Positions 1 to 6,079 of a stretch of 6,102 bases of DNA are shown here, piece after piece. The position numbers were made by a program, and so were the translations under genes. The notes under the pieces were generated by a model. The model was given only the letters and a program-made list of their open reading frames with translations, made no database searches and was not told the origin of the DNA. This DNA is from Rhodanobacteraceae bacterium (GTDB lineage Bacteria > Pseudomonadota > Gammaproteobacteria > Xanthomonadales > SZUA-5), in contig QIMA01000545.1 in the NCBI GenBank assembly GCA_003233535.1, positions 1 to 6,102 on the forward strand. The letters run 5' to 3'. How positions within the stretch are numbered: position 1 is the stretch's first letter; each line of letters begins with the position of its first letter.

Positions 1-81
1 ATTGCCTGCGCGACGCGCCTTGCGGCGAAACACCCCATGCCAATCAGGAGAAACTTGGGCGCTGAACCCGTCATTAGACCG

Positions 82-111
82 TTGACAGGACGCTAGCCCT
101 TGCGGGATCAA
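82..111 (+). promoter_or_regulatory. Possible sigma-70 promoter upstream of the aminotransferase gene
   Basis: A perfect -35 hexamer TTGACA lies at 82-87. At an 18-base spacing the best -10 candidate is GATCAA (106-111), which matches TATAAT at only three of six positions. The position is reasonable for a gene starting at 126 or 171. The weak -10 makes this a suggestion only; an activator-dependent promoter or chance are both possible. Confidence 0.22.
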
Positions 112-170
112 CGAGCGGGAGCGCTGTGATATCCTTGCTCGCTTCTTTTTCGGCCTATTCGGGGCAGTCA

Positions 171-1367
171 ATGCTGACGCTTGCACCGCGCATGTCGCGC
201 GCCCAGCCCAGTGCGATCATGGAGATCGCGTTGAATGCTAAGCGCCTTGCGGCGCAGGGGCGGGACATCATTTCGTTTTCTATTGGTGTGCCAAACTTCT
301 TGCCTGGCGACCATGTCTATCAAGCAGCGCGAGACGCGCTGGAGCACGACAGCGGGCAGTACGGCTCCAACCGCGGGCCAGATGCGCTGATTGACGCTTG
401 GTTGGGCAGTTTGGAGCGCTCAGGGGTCAGCGGCTACGGCCGCGAAAACGTTGCCACCGGTGTTGGCGCCAAGCACGTGTTGTTCAACGTGTTGTATGCG
501 CTGATTGAGGAAGGCGACGAGGTCTTGATCCCCACGCCTTACTGGACCTCATACGTCGACATGCTCGACGTGCTCGGGGCGAAAAACGTGTTTTTGTCGT
601 GCTCGGCTGAGCAGTCGTACAAACTGCGGCCTGAGCAAATTGCCGCTGCGATTACCCCGAAAACGCGGGTCTTCATGTTCAACAACCCGTCGAATCCGAC
701 CGGGATGGTGTACACCAAGGAAGAAATCGCCGCGCTCGCCGCCGAACTGGTTAAGCACGACATCTGGATTCTCTCCGACGACATCTATCGCGAGATGATC
801 TACGACGGCATTGGCTGGCAGCACCTAGTGCAGGCGGAGCCGAAACTGCGCGACCGAGTCATCTTGATCGATTCGATTTCCAAGACCTACGGCATGCCGG
901 GCTGGCGTGTGGGTTTCCTTGCCGGTCCAGAAATCATCGCTAACGCTTGCGTCATTCTTAATTCCACGGCGATCACCAACTTGCCGGAAGTGGTCAACGC
1001 CGCGGCAGCCGCAGCATTAAGCGGCCCGCAAGACGTCACTGGCGGCAAGTGCAAGGAGTTTTCTGCCCGTCGCGACAAGGTTCTGGAGTGCTTTTCTCGC
1101 ATCGAAGGAATGACTTGTCCGCGGCCGCAGGGGGCGTTCTACGCATTCCCGAATATCTCATTCGCCTTCGGCCGTAAGCATCGAGGTGAAGCGCTCAGCG
1201 ATGACGTCGCAGTGTGCAAGGCGATGCTCGACGGTGTCGGTGTTGCCTGTGTCCCAGGCAGCGCGTTTGGCGAGCCTAACGGCATGCGCATCAGCTATAC
1301 CTGTAAGGAGCACGAATTGCCCGATGGCTTGGCCCGGATCGAGCGCTTCTTCGGCGAACTGGATTAA
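171..1367 (+). CDS. Class I PLP-dependent aminotransferase, aspartate aminotransferase type
   Basis: Cytosolic fold-type I transaminase, expected to interconvert aspartate plus 2-oxoglutarate with oxaloacetate plus glutamate. Numbering from the ATG at 171 (398 aa), the PLP residues are all visible: Asn175 in NNPSNPTG, Asp203 and Tyr206 in SDDIYREM, the Schiff-base Lys238 in SISKTYGMPGWRVGF, the phosphate-binding Arg246 just after it, and the substrate-carboxylate Arg373 in GMRISY. The length and early RAQPSAIMEI segment match the Thermus-like (I-gamma) aspartate aminotransferases. A GTG at 126 is in frame and would add 15 residues (MISLLASFSAYSGQS) that family members usually lack. It has GGGAG only 4 bases upstream, whereas the ATG at 171 has GGGG 6 bases upstream. 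I prefer 171 on family length. Exact substrate (aspartate, prephenate or another amino acid) cannot be fixed from sequence. Oxaloacetate links it to the mdh gene downstream. Confidence 0.93.
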   Translation: MLTLAPRMSRAQPSAIMEIALNAKRLAAQGRDIISFSIGVPNFLPGDHVYQAARDALEHDSGQYGSNRGPDALIDAWLGSLERSGVSGYGRENVATGVGAKHVLFNVLYALIEEGDEVLIPTPYWTSYVDMLDVLGAKNVFLSCSAEQSYKLRPEQIAAAITPKTRVFMFNNPSNPTGMVYTKEEIAALAAELVKHDIWILSDDIYREMIYDGIGWQHLVQAEPKLRDRVILIDSISKTYGMPGWRVGFLAGPEIIANACVILNSTAITNLPEVVNAAAAAALSGPQDVTGGKCKEFSARRDKVLECFSRIEGMTCPRPQGAFYAFPNISFAFGRKHRGEALSDDVAVCKAMLDGVGVACVPGSAFGEPNGMRISYTCKEHELPDGLARIERFFGELD

Positions 1368-1372
1368 CTGCG

Positions 1373-1401
1373 GACGGCGCGTGTGCGTCGTCGGTACTTT
1401 T
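1373..1401 (+). terminator. Possible weak intrinsic terminator after the aminotransferase gene
   Basis: GACGGCGC (1373-1380) pairs with GCGTCGTC (1385-1392) around the loop GTGT, giving an 8-bp stem with one G-T wobble. It starts 6 bases after the stop codon. A short T run (1398-1401) follows after a 5-base gap. The T tract is short and displaced, so efficiency is doubtful. If real, it would separate the aminotransferase transcript from mdh. Confidence 0.35.
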
Positions 1402-1420
1402 CGACTTTCCGCCGGATAGC

Positions 1421-1434
1421 GCTTGGCGCCAAGC
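1421..1434. repeat. Perfect 14-bp palindrome in the gap before mdh
   Basis: GCTTGGCGCCAAGC equals its own reverse complement, so it has dyad symmetry with no spacer. It lies in the 130-bp gap before mdh, 63 bases upstream of the mdh start. This is a plausible position for a dimeric regulator's operator. With no spacer it would make a poor RNA hairpin. No known regulator is recognised. Confidence 0.35.
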
Positions 1435-1497
1435 AGACTCACCTCTGTTAGCCGCTAGGCCAATTTCGGCACCAACGACATTGAGAGGATTGACTTA

Positions 1498-2484
1498 ATG
1501 AAAGCTCCCGTCCGCGTTGCAGTAACCGGTGCGGCAGGCCAGATCGGCTATGCGCTGCTGTTTAGAATCGCTTCCGGCAGCATGTTGGGACCCGATCAGC
1601 CGGTGATTTTGCATTTGCTGGAAATCACCCCGGCCATGCAGGCCTTGGAAGGGGTGATCATGGAGCTTAACGACTGCGCCTTCCCGACCTTGGCAGGGAC
1701 GGTGGCGACCGATGACGCCAACGTGGCGTTTAAGGATGTGAACTTTGCCCTGCTCGTCGGCGCGCGTCCGCGTGGTCCGGGAATGGAGCGCAAAGACTTG
1801 CTGGAGGCCAATGCAGCAATTTTCTCGGTGCAGGGCAAGGCGCTCAATGACAATGCCAAGCGCGATGTCAAAGTGCTGGTGGTCGGCAACCCAGCCAATA
1901 CCAATGCGCTGATCGCGCAGCAAAATGCGCCGGACCTAGATCCGCGCTGCTTTACCGCGATGACCCGATTGGATCACAATCGCGCGTTGTCACAGCTGGC
2001 CGAAAAGACCGGCAGCCACACCACCGAAATCACCCACATGACGATCTGGGGCAACCACAGCGCTACGCAGTACCCGGACGTGCATCACTGCCAGGTGGGC
2101 GGCAAGCCGGTGACTGATTTAGTAGACATGGATTGGATTAGCGGGCAGTTCATTCCCGTCGTGCAGCAGCGTGGCGCCGCCATCATTAAGGCCCGCGGCG
2201 CTTCATCTGCGGCCAGTGCGGCCAGTGCGGCGGTTGATCACATGCGCAGTTGGTCGCTCGGCACCGCAGACGGAGACTGGGTGTCGATGGGTATTCCATC
2301 CGACGGCAGCTACGGCATCGCCCCGGGCCTGATCTACAGCTACCCCTGCACCTGCAGCAACGGTCGCTATGAAATCGTTCAGGACCTGGCGGTGAATGCC
2401 TTTTCTCGTGAGCGCATGGACGCAACCGAGAACGAACTGCGCGAAGAGCGGACCGCAGTCGAGCATCTGTTCCCTGGCGGTTAG
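1498..2484 (+). CDS. mdh: NAD-dependent malate dehydrogenase
   Basis: Cytosolic TCA-cycle enzyme, malate + NAD+ to oxaloacetate + NADH. The 328 residues match the usual length for the type 2 (cytosolic/Thermus-like) bacterial enzymes. The N-terminal Rossmann fold has GAAGQIG at 11-17. Glu42 in LLEI ends the second strand, as expected for NAD rather than NADP use. The mobile substrate loop carries Arg92 and Arg98 ([10 protein letters not shown]). VVGNPANTN follows at 128-136. Asp159 and Arg162 lie in RLDHNR, and the proton-relay His187 in [11 protein letters not shown]. All catalytic residues are present. The start is well supported by GAGAGGA (1483-1489), 8 bases upstream. It sits downstream of an aminotransferase and upstream of prpB and prpC, so several neighbours share oxaloacetate chemistry. 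The LOG remnant begins 6 bases after its stop, consistent with a formerly co-transcribed gene. Confidence 0.97.
   Translation: MKAPVRVAVTGAAGQIGYALLFRIASGSMLGPDQPVILHLLEITPAMQALEGVIMELNDCAFPTLAGTVATDDANVAFKDVNFALLVGARPRGPGMERKDLLEANAAIFSVQGKALNDNAKRDVKVLVVGNPANTNALIAQQNAPDLDPRCFTAMTRLDHNRALSQLAEKTGSHTTEITHMTIWGNHSATQYPDVHHCQVGGKPVTDLVDMDWISGQFIPVVQQRGAAIIKARGASSAASAASAAVDHMRSWSLGTADGDWVSMGIPSDGSYGIAPGLIYSYPCTCSNGRYEIVQDLAVNAFSRERMDATENELREERTAVEHLFPGG
2209..2226 (+). repeat. Two-copy 9-bp tandem repeat inside mdh
   Basis: GCGGCCAGT occurs twice in tandem, followed by a partial third copy (GCGG). It encodes Ala-Ala-Ser twice within the [10 protein letters not shown] segment. Homologous malate dehydrogenases have an Ala/Ser-rich helix here too, so the repeat reflects a conserved protein segment with identical codon choice and does not break the gene. 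Confidence 0.6.
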
Positions 2485-2490
2485 GTCTCG

Positions 2491-2658
2491 ATGCGCACAG
2501 TCGCCGTCTACTGTGGAGCACGCGAGGGCGCCGATCCGGCGTTTGCGCATGCGCTGGCCGACGGCTTTATCGCCGCTCCCGGCGGGTTAGGCATGCTGGA
2601 CGAGCTTTTCGAGGAATTGACCTGGACCCAACTGGGTCTCCAGGACAAGCCCCAGTAG
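2491..2658 (+). pseudogene. Remnant of a LOG-family gene (cytokinin riboside 5'-monophosphate phosphoribohydrolase-like), internally deleted
   Basis: Reading from the ATG at 2491 gives 55 residues ending in TAG. Residues 1-22 ([20 protein letters not shown], then AL) match the usual LOG/TIGR00730 start. Residue 23 then jumps straight to the second half of the fold: [16 protein letters not shown], then [16 protein letters not shown]. Intact family members have roughly 70-80 codons between these parts, including the GGGxxGLMG loop and the Met-x-x-Arg-Lys segment with a catalytic Arg. Both are missing. The hallmark PGGxGTxxE is also altered, with Met at the Thr position. The frame stops right after DKP, where intact proteins continue for tens of residues. 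The join stays in frame, so this looks like an internal deletion plus a 3' loss, leaving a product that could not fold as a Rossmann enzyme. Only a weak AGG precedes the ATG. The remnant lies 6 bases after mdh. Confidence 0.78.
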
Positions 2659-2721
2659 CAAGTAAGAGCAGATCAAGAACTGCACGTGTGCGATCCGCGT
2701 GGGTGAATGAGGAATCGAACG

Positions 2722-3600
2722 ATGAGTGAGTTCAGTGCGGGCGCGCGGTTGCGCGAGGCGATGCGGGTAGAACAGCCACTGCAGATGCCCGGCGTAATCA
2801 ACGCCTACGCAGCGCTACAGGCGCGCAGTGCCGGATTTCGAGCCATTTACATGTCCGGTGCGGGCGTGGCTAACGCCAGCTTCGGTCTTCCAGATCTGGG
2901 AATGACCAGCCTCAACGACGTCTGCGAGGACATCCGCCGAGTTTGCGGTGCCGTCGATCTGCAGCTGCTAGTCGATGCCGATACCGGCTGGGGCGCAGTG
3001 TTCAACATCCAGCGGACGATCAAGGAATTCATTCGCGCCGGTGCGGCCGCATGTCATATCGAAGATCAGGTACAGGCCAAACGTTGCGGTCACCGTCCTG
3101 GCAAAGCCATCGTGCCCAAGGGCGACATGGTCGACCGCATCAAGGCAGCTGTCGACGGTCGTTACGACCCGGATTTTGTCATCGTCGCGCGCACAGATGC
3201 CTTGGCAGTTGAAGGCATTGATGCCGCATTGGAGCGCGCGGTAGGCTGCGCGGAGGCTGGCGCTGACGTCATTTTCGCCGAAGCCTGCACCACCGTTGAA
3301 CAATATCAACGCTTCGTTGAGGTCTGTCCGGTGCCGATTCTGGCTAACCTGACCGAGTTCGGCAAAACGCCGTACTTCACTGTTGAGCAGCTGCACGCGA
3401 TCGGCATTAGCATGATCATCTATCCGCTGAGTGCCTTTCGGGCGATGAGTAAGGCCGCTGAGCAGGTCTACAGCACCATCCGCAGCGCCGGGACGCAGGT
3501 TGGCGTGGTCGAGCAAATGCAGACTCGCAAAGAGCTCTATGAAGTGTTGGGCTACATGGAGTACGAAGCCAAGCTCGACCAGCTCTACGGCCAGTCCTAA
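2722..3600 (+). CDS. prpB: 2-methylisocitrate lyase
   Basis: Last enzyme of the methylcitrate cycle: cleaves (2S,3R)-2-methylisocitrate to pyruvate and succinate in the cytosol. It is a Mg2+-dependent TIM barrel of the isocitrate lyase/PEP mutase superfamily. Numbering from 2722 (292 aa), the metal ligands Asp85 and Asp87 lie in [10 protein letters not shown], and Glu114 in HIEDQ. The family signature AKRCGH holds the catalytic Cys122. [11 protein letters not shown] and NLTEFGKTP follow in the expected order, and the C-terminus ([20 protein letters not shown]) is complete. I chose ATG 2722 because GAGGAA (2709-2714) lies 7 bases upstream. An in-frame ATG at 2707 would add five residues and would overlap that Shine-Dalgarno sequence. 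The KRCGH signature and close match to E. coli PrpB argue against isocitrate lyase proper. prpC lies 222 bp downstream, farther than in compact prp operons. Confidence 0.96.
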   Translation: MSEFSAGARLREAMRVEQPLQMPGVINAYAALQARSAGFRAIYMSGAGVANASFGLPDLGMTSLNDVCEDIRRVCGAVDLQLLVDADTGWGAVFNIQRTIKEFIRAGAAACHIEDQVQAKRCGHRPGKAIVPKGDMVDRIKAAVDGRYDPDFVIVARTDALAVEGIDAALERAVGCAEAGADVIFAEACTTVEQYQRFVEVCPVPILANLTEFGKTPYFTVEQLHAIGISMIIYPLSAFRAMSKAAEQVYSTIRSAGTQVGVVEQMQTRKELYEVLGYMEYEAKLDQLYGQS

Positions 3601-3734
3601 ACGGCGGCCGTGGCATTCGAAATACAGCGGATCGATGGACCTGTGGTTAGCGAGCAACGATTGCGTAAACCGCCGGAGGCGTCGCGTGCGGTGCAGCAGT
3701 TGAATCGCACTGAGGACCTCGAATAGCTGAGTGA

Positions 3735-3757
3735 TTGGCCGACTTAAGTTCGGCCAA
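3735..3757 (+). repeat. Hairpin between prpB and prpC, first of two
   Basis: TTGGCCGA (3735-3742) and TCGGCCAA (3750-3757) form a perfect 8-bp stem around a 7-base loop. No T tract follows, so this is not a standard intrinsic terminator. It could protect the prpB transcript end, pause polymerase or mark an operator. It lies 134 bases after the prpB stop. Confidence 0.45.
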
Positions 3758-3768
3758 GCAACATTCCT

Positions 3769-3791
3769 GAGCGCGGCGGCTCGCCGCTCTC
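3769..3791 (+). repeat. Hairpin just upstream of prpC, second of two
   Basis: GCGGCG (3773-3778) pairs with CGCCGC (3782-3787) around GCT. GAG (3769-3771) and CTC (3789-3791) extend the stem past one C/T mismatch. The structure ends 20 bases before the prpC Shine-Dalgarno sequence, so it lies in the 5' leader of prpC if transcription passes through. No T tract follows it. Confidence 0.45.
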
Positions 3792-3822
3792 TACGCCGAA
3801 ACCGACCGATCGGGAGTATTCA

Positions 3823-4968
3823 ATGAGCGAATCCAAACTGCCAAAGCCGAAAAAATCTGTCGCCTTGTCGGGCGTCGCTGCGGGCAACACGGCGCTATGT
3901 ACGGTCGGCCGTAGCGGCAACGATCTGCACTACCGCGGCCTCGATATCCACGATTTGGCGGCCAACGCCTGTTTCGAAGAAGTCAGCCATTTGCTGATTC
4001 ATGGACATTTGCCCAACGCGGCTGAACTGAAGGCCTACAAAACCAAGCTCAGCCGGTTGCGCGGCCTGCCGATGGCGGTTTGCGACGCGCTCGAGCTGCT
4101 GCCGCCGGCTACTCATCCGATGGACGTGATGCGCACGGGCGCTTCGGTGCTGGGCGCGATCATGCCCGAGCGCGAAAGTCATCCAGTCGCCGAGGCGCGC
4201 GATATTGCCGATCGGCTGGTCGCCAGCTTCGGCTCCATGCTGCTGTACTGGTGGCATTTTAGCCACCACGGTTCCCGTGTGGATGTGGAAACGGACGACG
4301 ATTCGGTCGCCTCGCATTTCCTCCATTTGCTGCATCGTCGTCGACCGACTCAGCTGCAGGTAGACAGCTTGGACACGTCGCTAACGCTGTACGCCGAGCA
4401 CGAGTTCAACGCCTCGACCTTCGCGGCGAGAGTGATTGCGGGTACCGGGTCGGATATGTATTCATGCATTGCTGGCGCGATCGGCGCACTGCGCGGTCCC
4501 AAGCACGGCGGTGCCAATGAAGTGGCGATGGACATCATCTCGCGCTACCGCACGGCCGATGAGGCGGAAGCCGATATTCGTACCCGCGTAGAGCGCAAAG
4601 AAATCATCATTGGTTTCGGCCATCCGGTGTATACGATTGCCGATCCGCGTAACGTGATCATCAAGGGCATCGCCCGCAAGCTGTGCGCAGAGGGCGGCAA
4701 TATGCGTTTGTTCGACGTCTCCGAGCGGATCGAACAGGTGATGGCCGAGGTCAAGCGGATGTTCCCGAACCTGGATTGGTTCAGCGCCTCCAGCTACCAC
4801 ATGATGGGCGTGCCGACGGCCATGTTCACGCCGCTGTTTGTAGTCGCGCGGACAACCGGCTGGTGTGCTCACGTGATTGAGCAGCGTGAGGACGGCAAGA
4901 TCATTCGTCCCAGCGCCAACTACAACGGCCCAGAAGACCTAGCCTGGACACCAATCGCTGAGCGCTAG
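3823..4968 (+). CDS. prpC: 2-methylcitrate synthase
   Basis: Cytosolic citrate-synthase-fold enzyme that condenses propionyl-CoA and oxaloacetate into 2-methylcitrate, the first committed step of propionate breakdown by the methylcitrate cycle. The 381 residues fit the family's usual 370-390. The N-terminal [20 protein letters not shown] segment is typical of PrpC rather than GltA. The catalytic triad is intact: His228 in GPKHGGANE, His267 in [14 protein letters not shown], and Asp318 in [33 protein letters not shown] and [16 protein letters not shown] are also family hallmarks. GGGAG (3812-3816) sits 6 bases before the ATG, supporting this start. Members of the family often retain some acetyl-CoA activity, so a secondary citrate synthase role is possible. 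prpB is upstream. Neither prpD nor acnD/prpF follows, so the rest of the cycle must be encoded elsewhere if it operates. An unusual G-rich tract starts 25 bases after the stop. Confidence 0.96.
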   Translation: MSESKLPKPKKSVALSGVAAGNTALCTVGRSGNDLHYRGLDIHDLAANACFEEVSHLLIHGHLPNAAELKAYKTKLSRLRGLPMAVCDALELLPPATHPMDVMRTGASVLGAIMPERESHPVAEARDIADRLVASFGSMLLYWWHFSHHGSRVDVETDDDSVASHFLHLLHRRRPTQLQVDSLDTSLTLYAEHEFNASTFAARVIAGTGSDMYSCIAGAIGALRGPKHGGANEVAMDIISRYRTADEAEADIRTRVERKEIIIGFGHPVYTIADPRNVIIKGIARKLCAEGGNMRLFDVSERIEQVMAEVKRMFPNLDWFSASSYHMMGVPTAMFTPLFVVARTTGWCAHVIEQREDGKIIRPSANYNGPEDLAWTPIAER

Positions 4969-4993
4969 TTTCGGTTAGTCAGGTGGTGCCGCT

Positions 4994-5028
4994 GGGGTGC
5001 GGCTGGGTGGGGCTAAAAGGGCTGAGGG
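4994..5028 (+). other. G-rich tract fitting a G-quadruplex pattern, after prpC
   Basis: G runs occur at 4994-4997, 5005-5007, 5009-5012, 5019-5021 and 5026-5028, with loops of 7, 1, 6 and 4 bases. This satisfies the common rule of four or more runs of three or more G with loops of 1-7. The tract is also a loose repeat of units starting GCTGGG. It is on the coding strand of prpC, so a folded RNA in the 3' untranslated region is conceivable. Whether it folds is unknown. Confidence 0.5.
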
Positions 5029-5152
5029 CTGAGTAGAGCAACCCGGCGCTTTCGCTCCGAGGCTGGCACTCGCTTGGCTAGCAATCCCCATGAACCTGGA
5101 CTCTTAGAACCAATGCCCATCAGTTTCGGGGTGCCCACCCTCAGCTCTCAGC
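5021..5152. repeat. 13-bp inverted repeat built on a heptamer, enclosing 106 bp
   Basis: The left arm (5021-5033, GCTGAGGGCTGAG) pairs with the right arm (5140-5152, CTCAGCTCTCAGC) at all 13 positions, counting one G-T wobble. The left arm belongs to a tandem heptamer, AGGGCTG twice (5018-5031). The right arm shows a degenerate version (CCCTCAG CTCTCAG). No open frame of note lies between the arms. This could be an intergenic repeat element, a decayed MITE-like element or a long-range hairpin. It lies in the 273-bp non-coding gap 4969-5241, where I see no other gene remnant. Confidence 0.5.
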
Positions 5153-5241
5153 ACTGTACGATTGCCGCCAAACGCTCACAAAGCGGCACGGCGTAATGGG
5201 ATAGGCTCCGATCACCACACTAGCTACTTTCTGACTAAACA

Positions 5242-5919
5242 ATGCTGCTGATCATCATTCTCATTGTGCTCGCCATTTGTCTGCTCCCGGGGCTGTGGAC
5301 GCGCTGGGTGCTCAAACGGCATGCCCGTCATCGCGAGGATTTTCGCGGCAGCGGCGCGGAATTCGCCAGACAGTTGCTTGATGAGCAGGGCCTGAGCGGG
5401 GTAACGGTTGAGCAGACCGAGACTGGTGATCACTACGATCCCAGCAGCAAGACCGTGCGCTTGTCGGCGGACAACTGGTCTGGTCAATCGCTAACCGCGG
5501 TAACCGTGGCAGCGCACGAAGTCGGCCACGCGATTCAAGATCACCACGGGCTCGGTGGTCTGCATTTGCGCAGCCGCATGGTTGGCTTCACCCAGGTAGC
5601 CGAGAAGTTGGGTAGCGTACTGATGTTGGGGATCCCGGTGTTGCTGCTGTTAACCCGCATGCATGTGCCCGGCCTGCTGTTGTTCGCCGGCGGCGCGCTC
5701 GCCTTCGGTTCGGCGGCGCTAGTCCACCTGGTTACGCTGCCGGTGGAGTGGGATGCCAGCTTCCGTCGAGCCATGCCCATCCTGCAATCGGGATACCTGA
5801 GCGGGGCCGACTTGGGCGCTGCGCGCCACATATTGCTGGCCTGTGCGTTTACCTACGTGGCCGCGTCACTGATGAGCGTGTTCAATATCTGGCGCTGGAT
5901 TGCCTTGCTGCGGCGTTAG
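5242..5919 (+). CDS. Membrane-anchored zinc metallopeptidase, YugP type (Zn-dependent peptidase 2 family)
   Basis: Inner-membrane protein of 225 residues, the usual size for the family. A hydrophobic N-terminal anchor spans about 2-20. DHYDP (63-67) and KTVRLS (70-75) are family hallmarks. The zinc site AAHEVGHAIQ carries His92, Glu93 and His96. Two further hydrophobic stretches cover about 124-138 and 142-166. LPVEWDAS follows, with Glu169 the probable third zinc ligand. A final hydrophobic segment spans about 197-216, after SGADLGAARHILLACAFTYV. The zinc-binding HExxH motif is intact, so an active peptidase is likely. Its substrate is unknown; the family is widespread and poorly characterised. 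The ATG at 5242 gives the expected N-terminal anchor, yet no Shine-Dalgarno sequence is visible in the 20 bases before it. No functional link to the upstream propionate genes is evident. The 273-bp gap suggests its own promoter. Confidence 0.92.
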   Translation: MLLIIILIVLAICLLPGLWTRWVLKRHARHREDFRGSGAEFARQLLDEQGLSGVTVEQTETGDHYDPSSKTVRLSADNWSGQSLTAVTVAAHEVGHAIQDHHGLGGLHLRSRMVGFTQVAEKLGSVLMLGIPVLLLLTRMHVPGLLLFAGGALAFGSAALVHLVTLPVEWDASFRRAMPILQSGYLSGADLGAARHILLACAFTYVAASLMSVFNIWRWIALLRR

Positions 5920-5921
5920 GG

Positions 5922-6002
5922 ATGAGCCCCCGTTGTTGCCCCGGAGAGGCAGGGTGGTGGCTGATGCTAGCGGTCCCGCTGTTGCTAAAGTTAGTGCCAT
6001 AG
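5922..6002 (+). CDS. Doubtful 26-residue hydrophobic small ORF
   Basis: ATG at 5922, two bases after the peptidase stop, reads MSPRCCPGEAGWWLMLAVPL followed by LLKLVP and a TAG. The second half (WWLMLAVPLLLKLV) looks like a short membrane segment. No Shine-Dalgarno sequence lies at a proper distance, although translational coupling to the peptidase stop would not need one. I recognise no family. It may equally be chance open sequence in a GC-rich gap. Confidence 0.18.
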   Translation: MSPRCCPGEAGWWLMLAVPLLLKLVP

Positions 6003-6003
6003 A

Positions 6004-6050
6004 GGGTTTAACTAACCCGGATATTTCATGAACTCGCGCGATGCTCGCGC
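6004..6050 (+). repeat. Two short hairpins in the right-edge gap
   Basis: GGGTT (6004-6008) and AACCC (6014-6018) form a 5-bp stem around TAACT. GCGCGA (6036-6041) and TCGCGC (6045-6050) form a 6-bp stem around TGC. Neither is followed by a T tract. They lie between the peptidase gene and the probable next gene, so they could be transcript-end or leader structures. Confidence 0.35.
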
Positions 6051-6079
6051 AGGACATTGATTGCCCAGTGGTTTTTCCG

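Noticed and set aside
1..96. A partial gene entering from the left edge (frame 1 is open to TAG at 94-96; frames 2 and 3 close at 84 and 63)
   Set aside because: All three forward frames are open from the edge for a short distance, and none of the translations is recognisable, so no choice can be justified.
463..1435. The 13-mer TTGGCGCCAAGCA at 463-475 and 1423-1435 as a functional repeat pair
   Set aside because: One copy is inside coding sequence, and a shared 13-mer in about 6 kb of GC-rich DNA can arise by chance.
1495..1923. A 142-codon minus-strand frame opposite mdh
   Set aside because: Shadow of the mdh reading frame, with His/Gln/Arg-rich composition and no family resemblance.
2659..2706. 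A continuation of the LOG remnant after its TAG
   Set aside because: Translating the 48 bases gives no segment that I can match to a LOG C-terminus.
2968..3657. A 229-codon open frame on the minus strand, opposite prpB
   Set aside because: It is antisense to a complete, motif-verified prpB and shows no recognisable domain; long antisense frames are expected in GC-rich coding DNA.
3895..4335. A 146-codon minus-strand frame opposite prpC
   Set aside because: Antisense to an intact prpC with all catalytic residues; no motif or ribosome binding site supports it.
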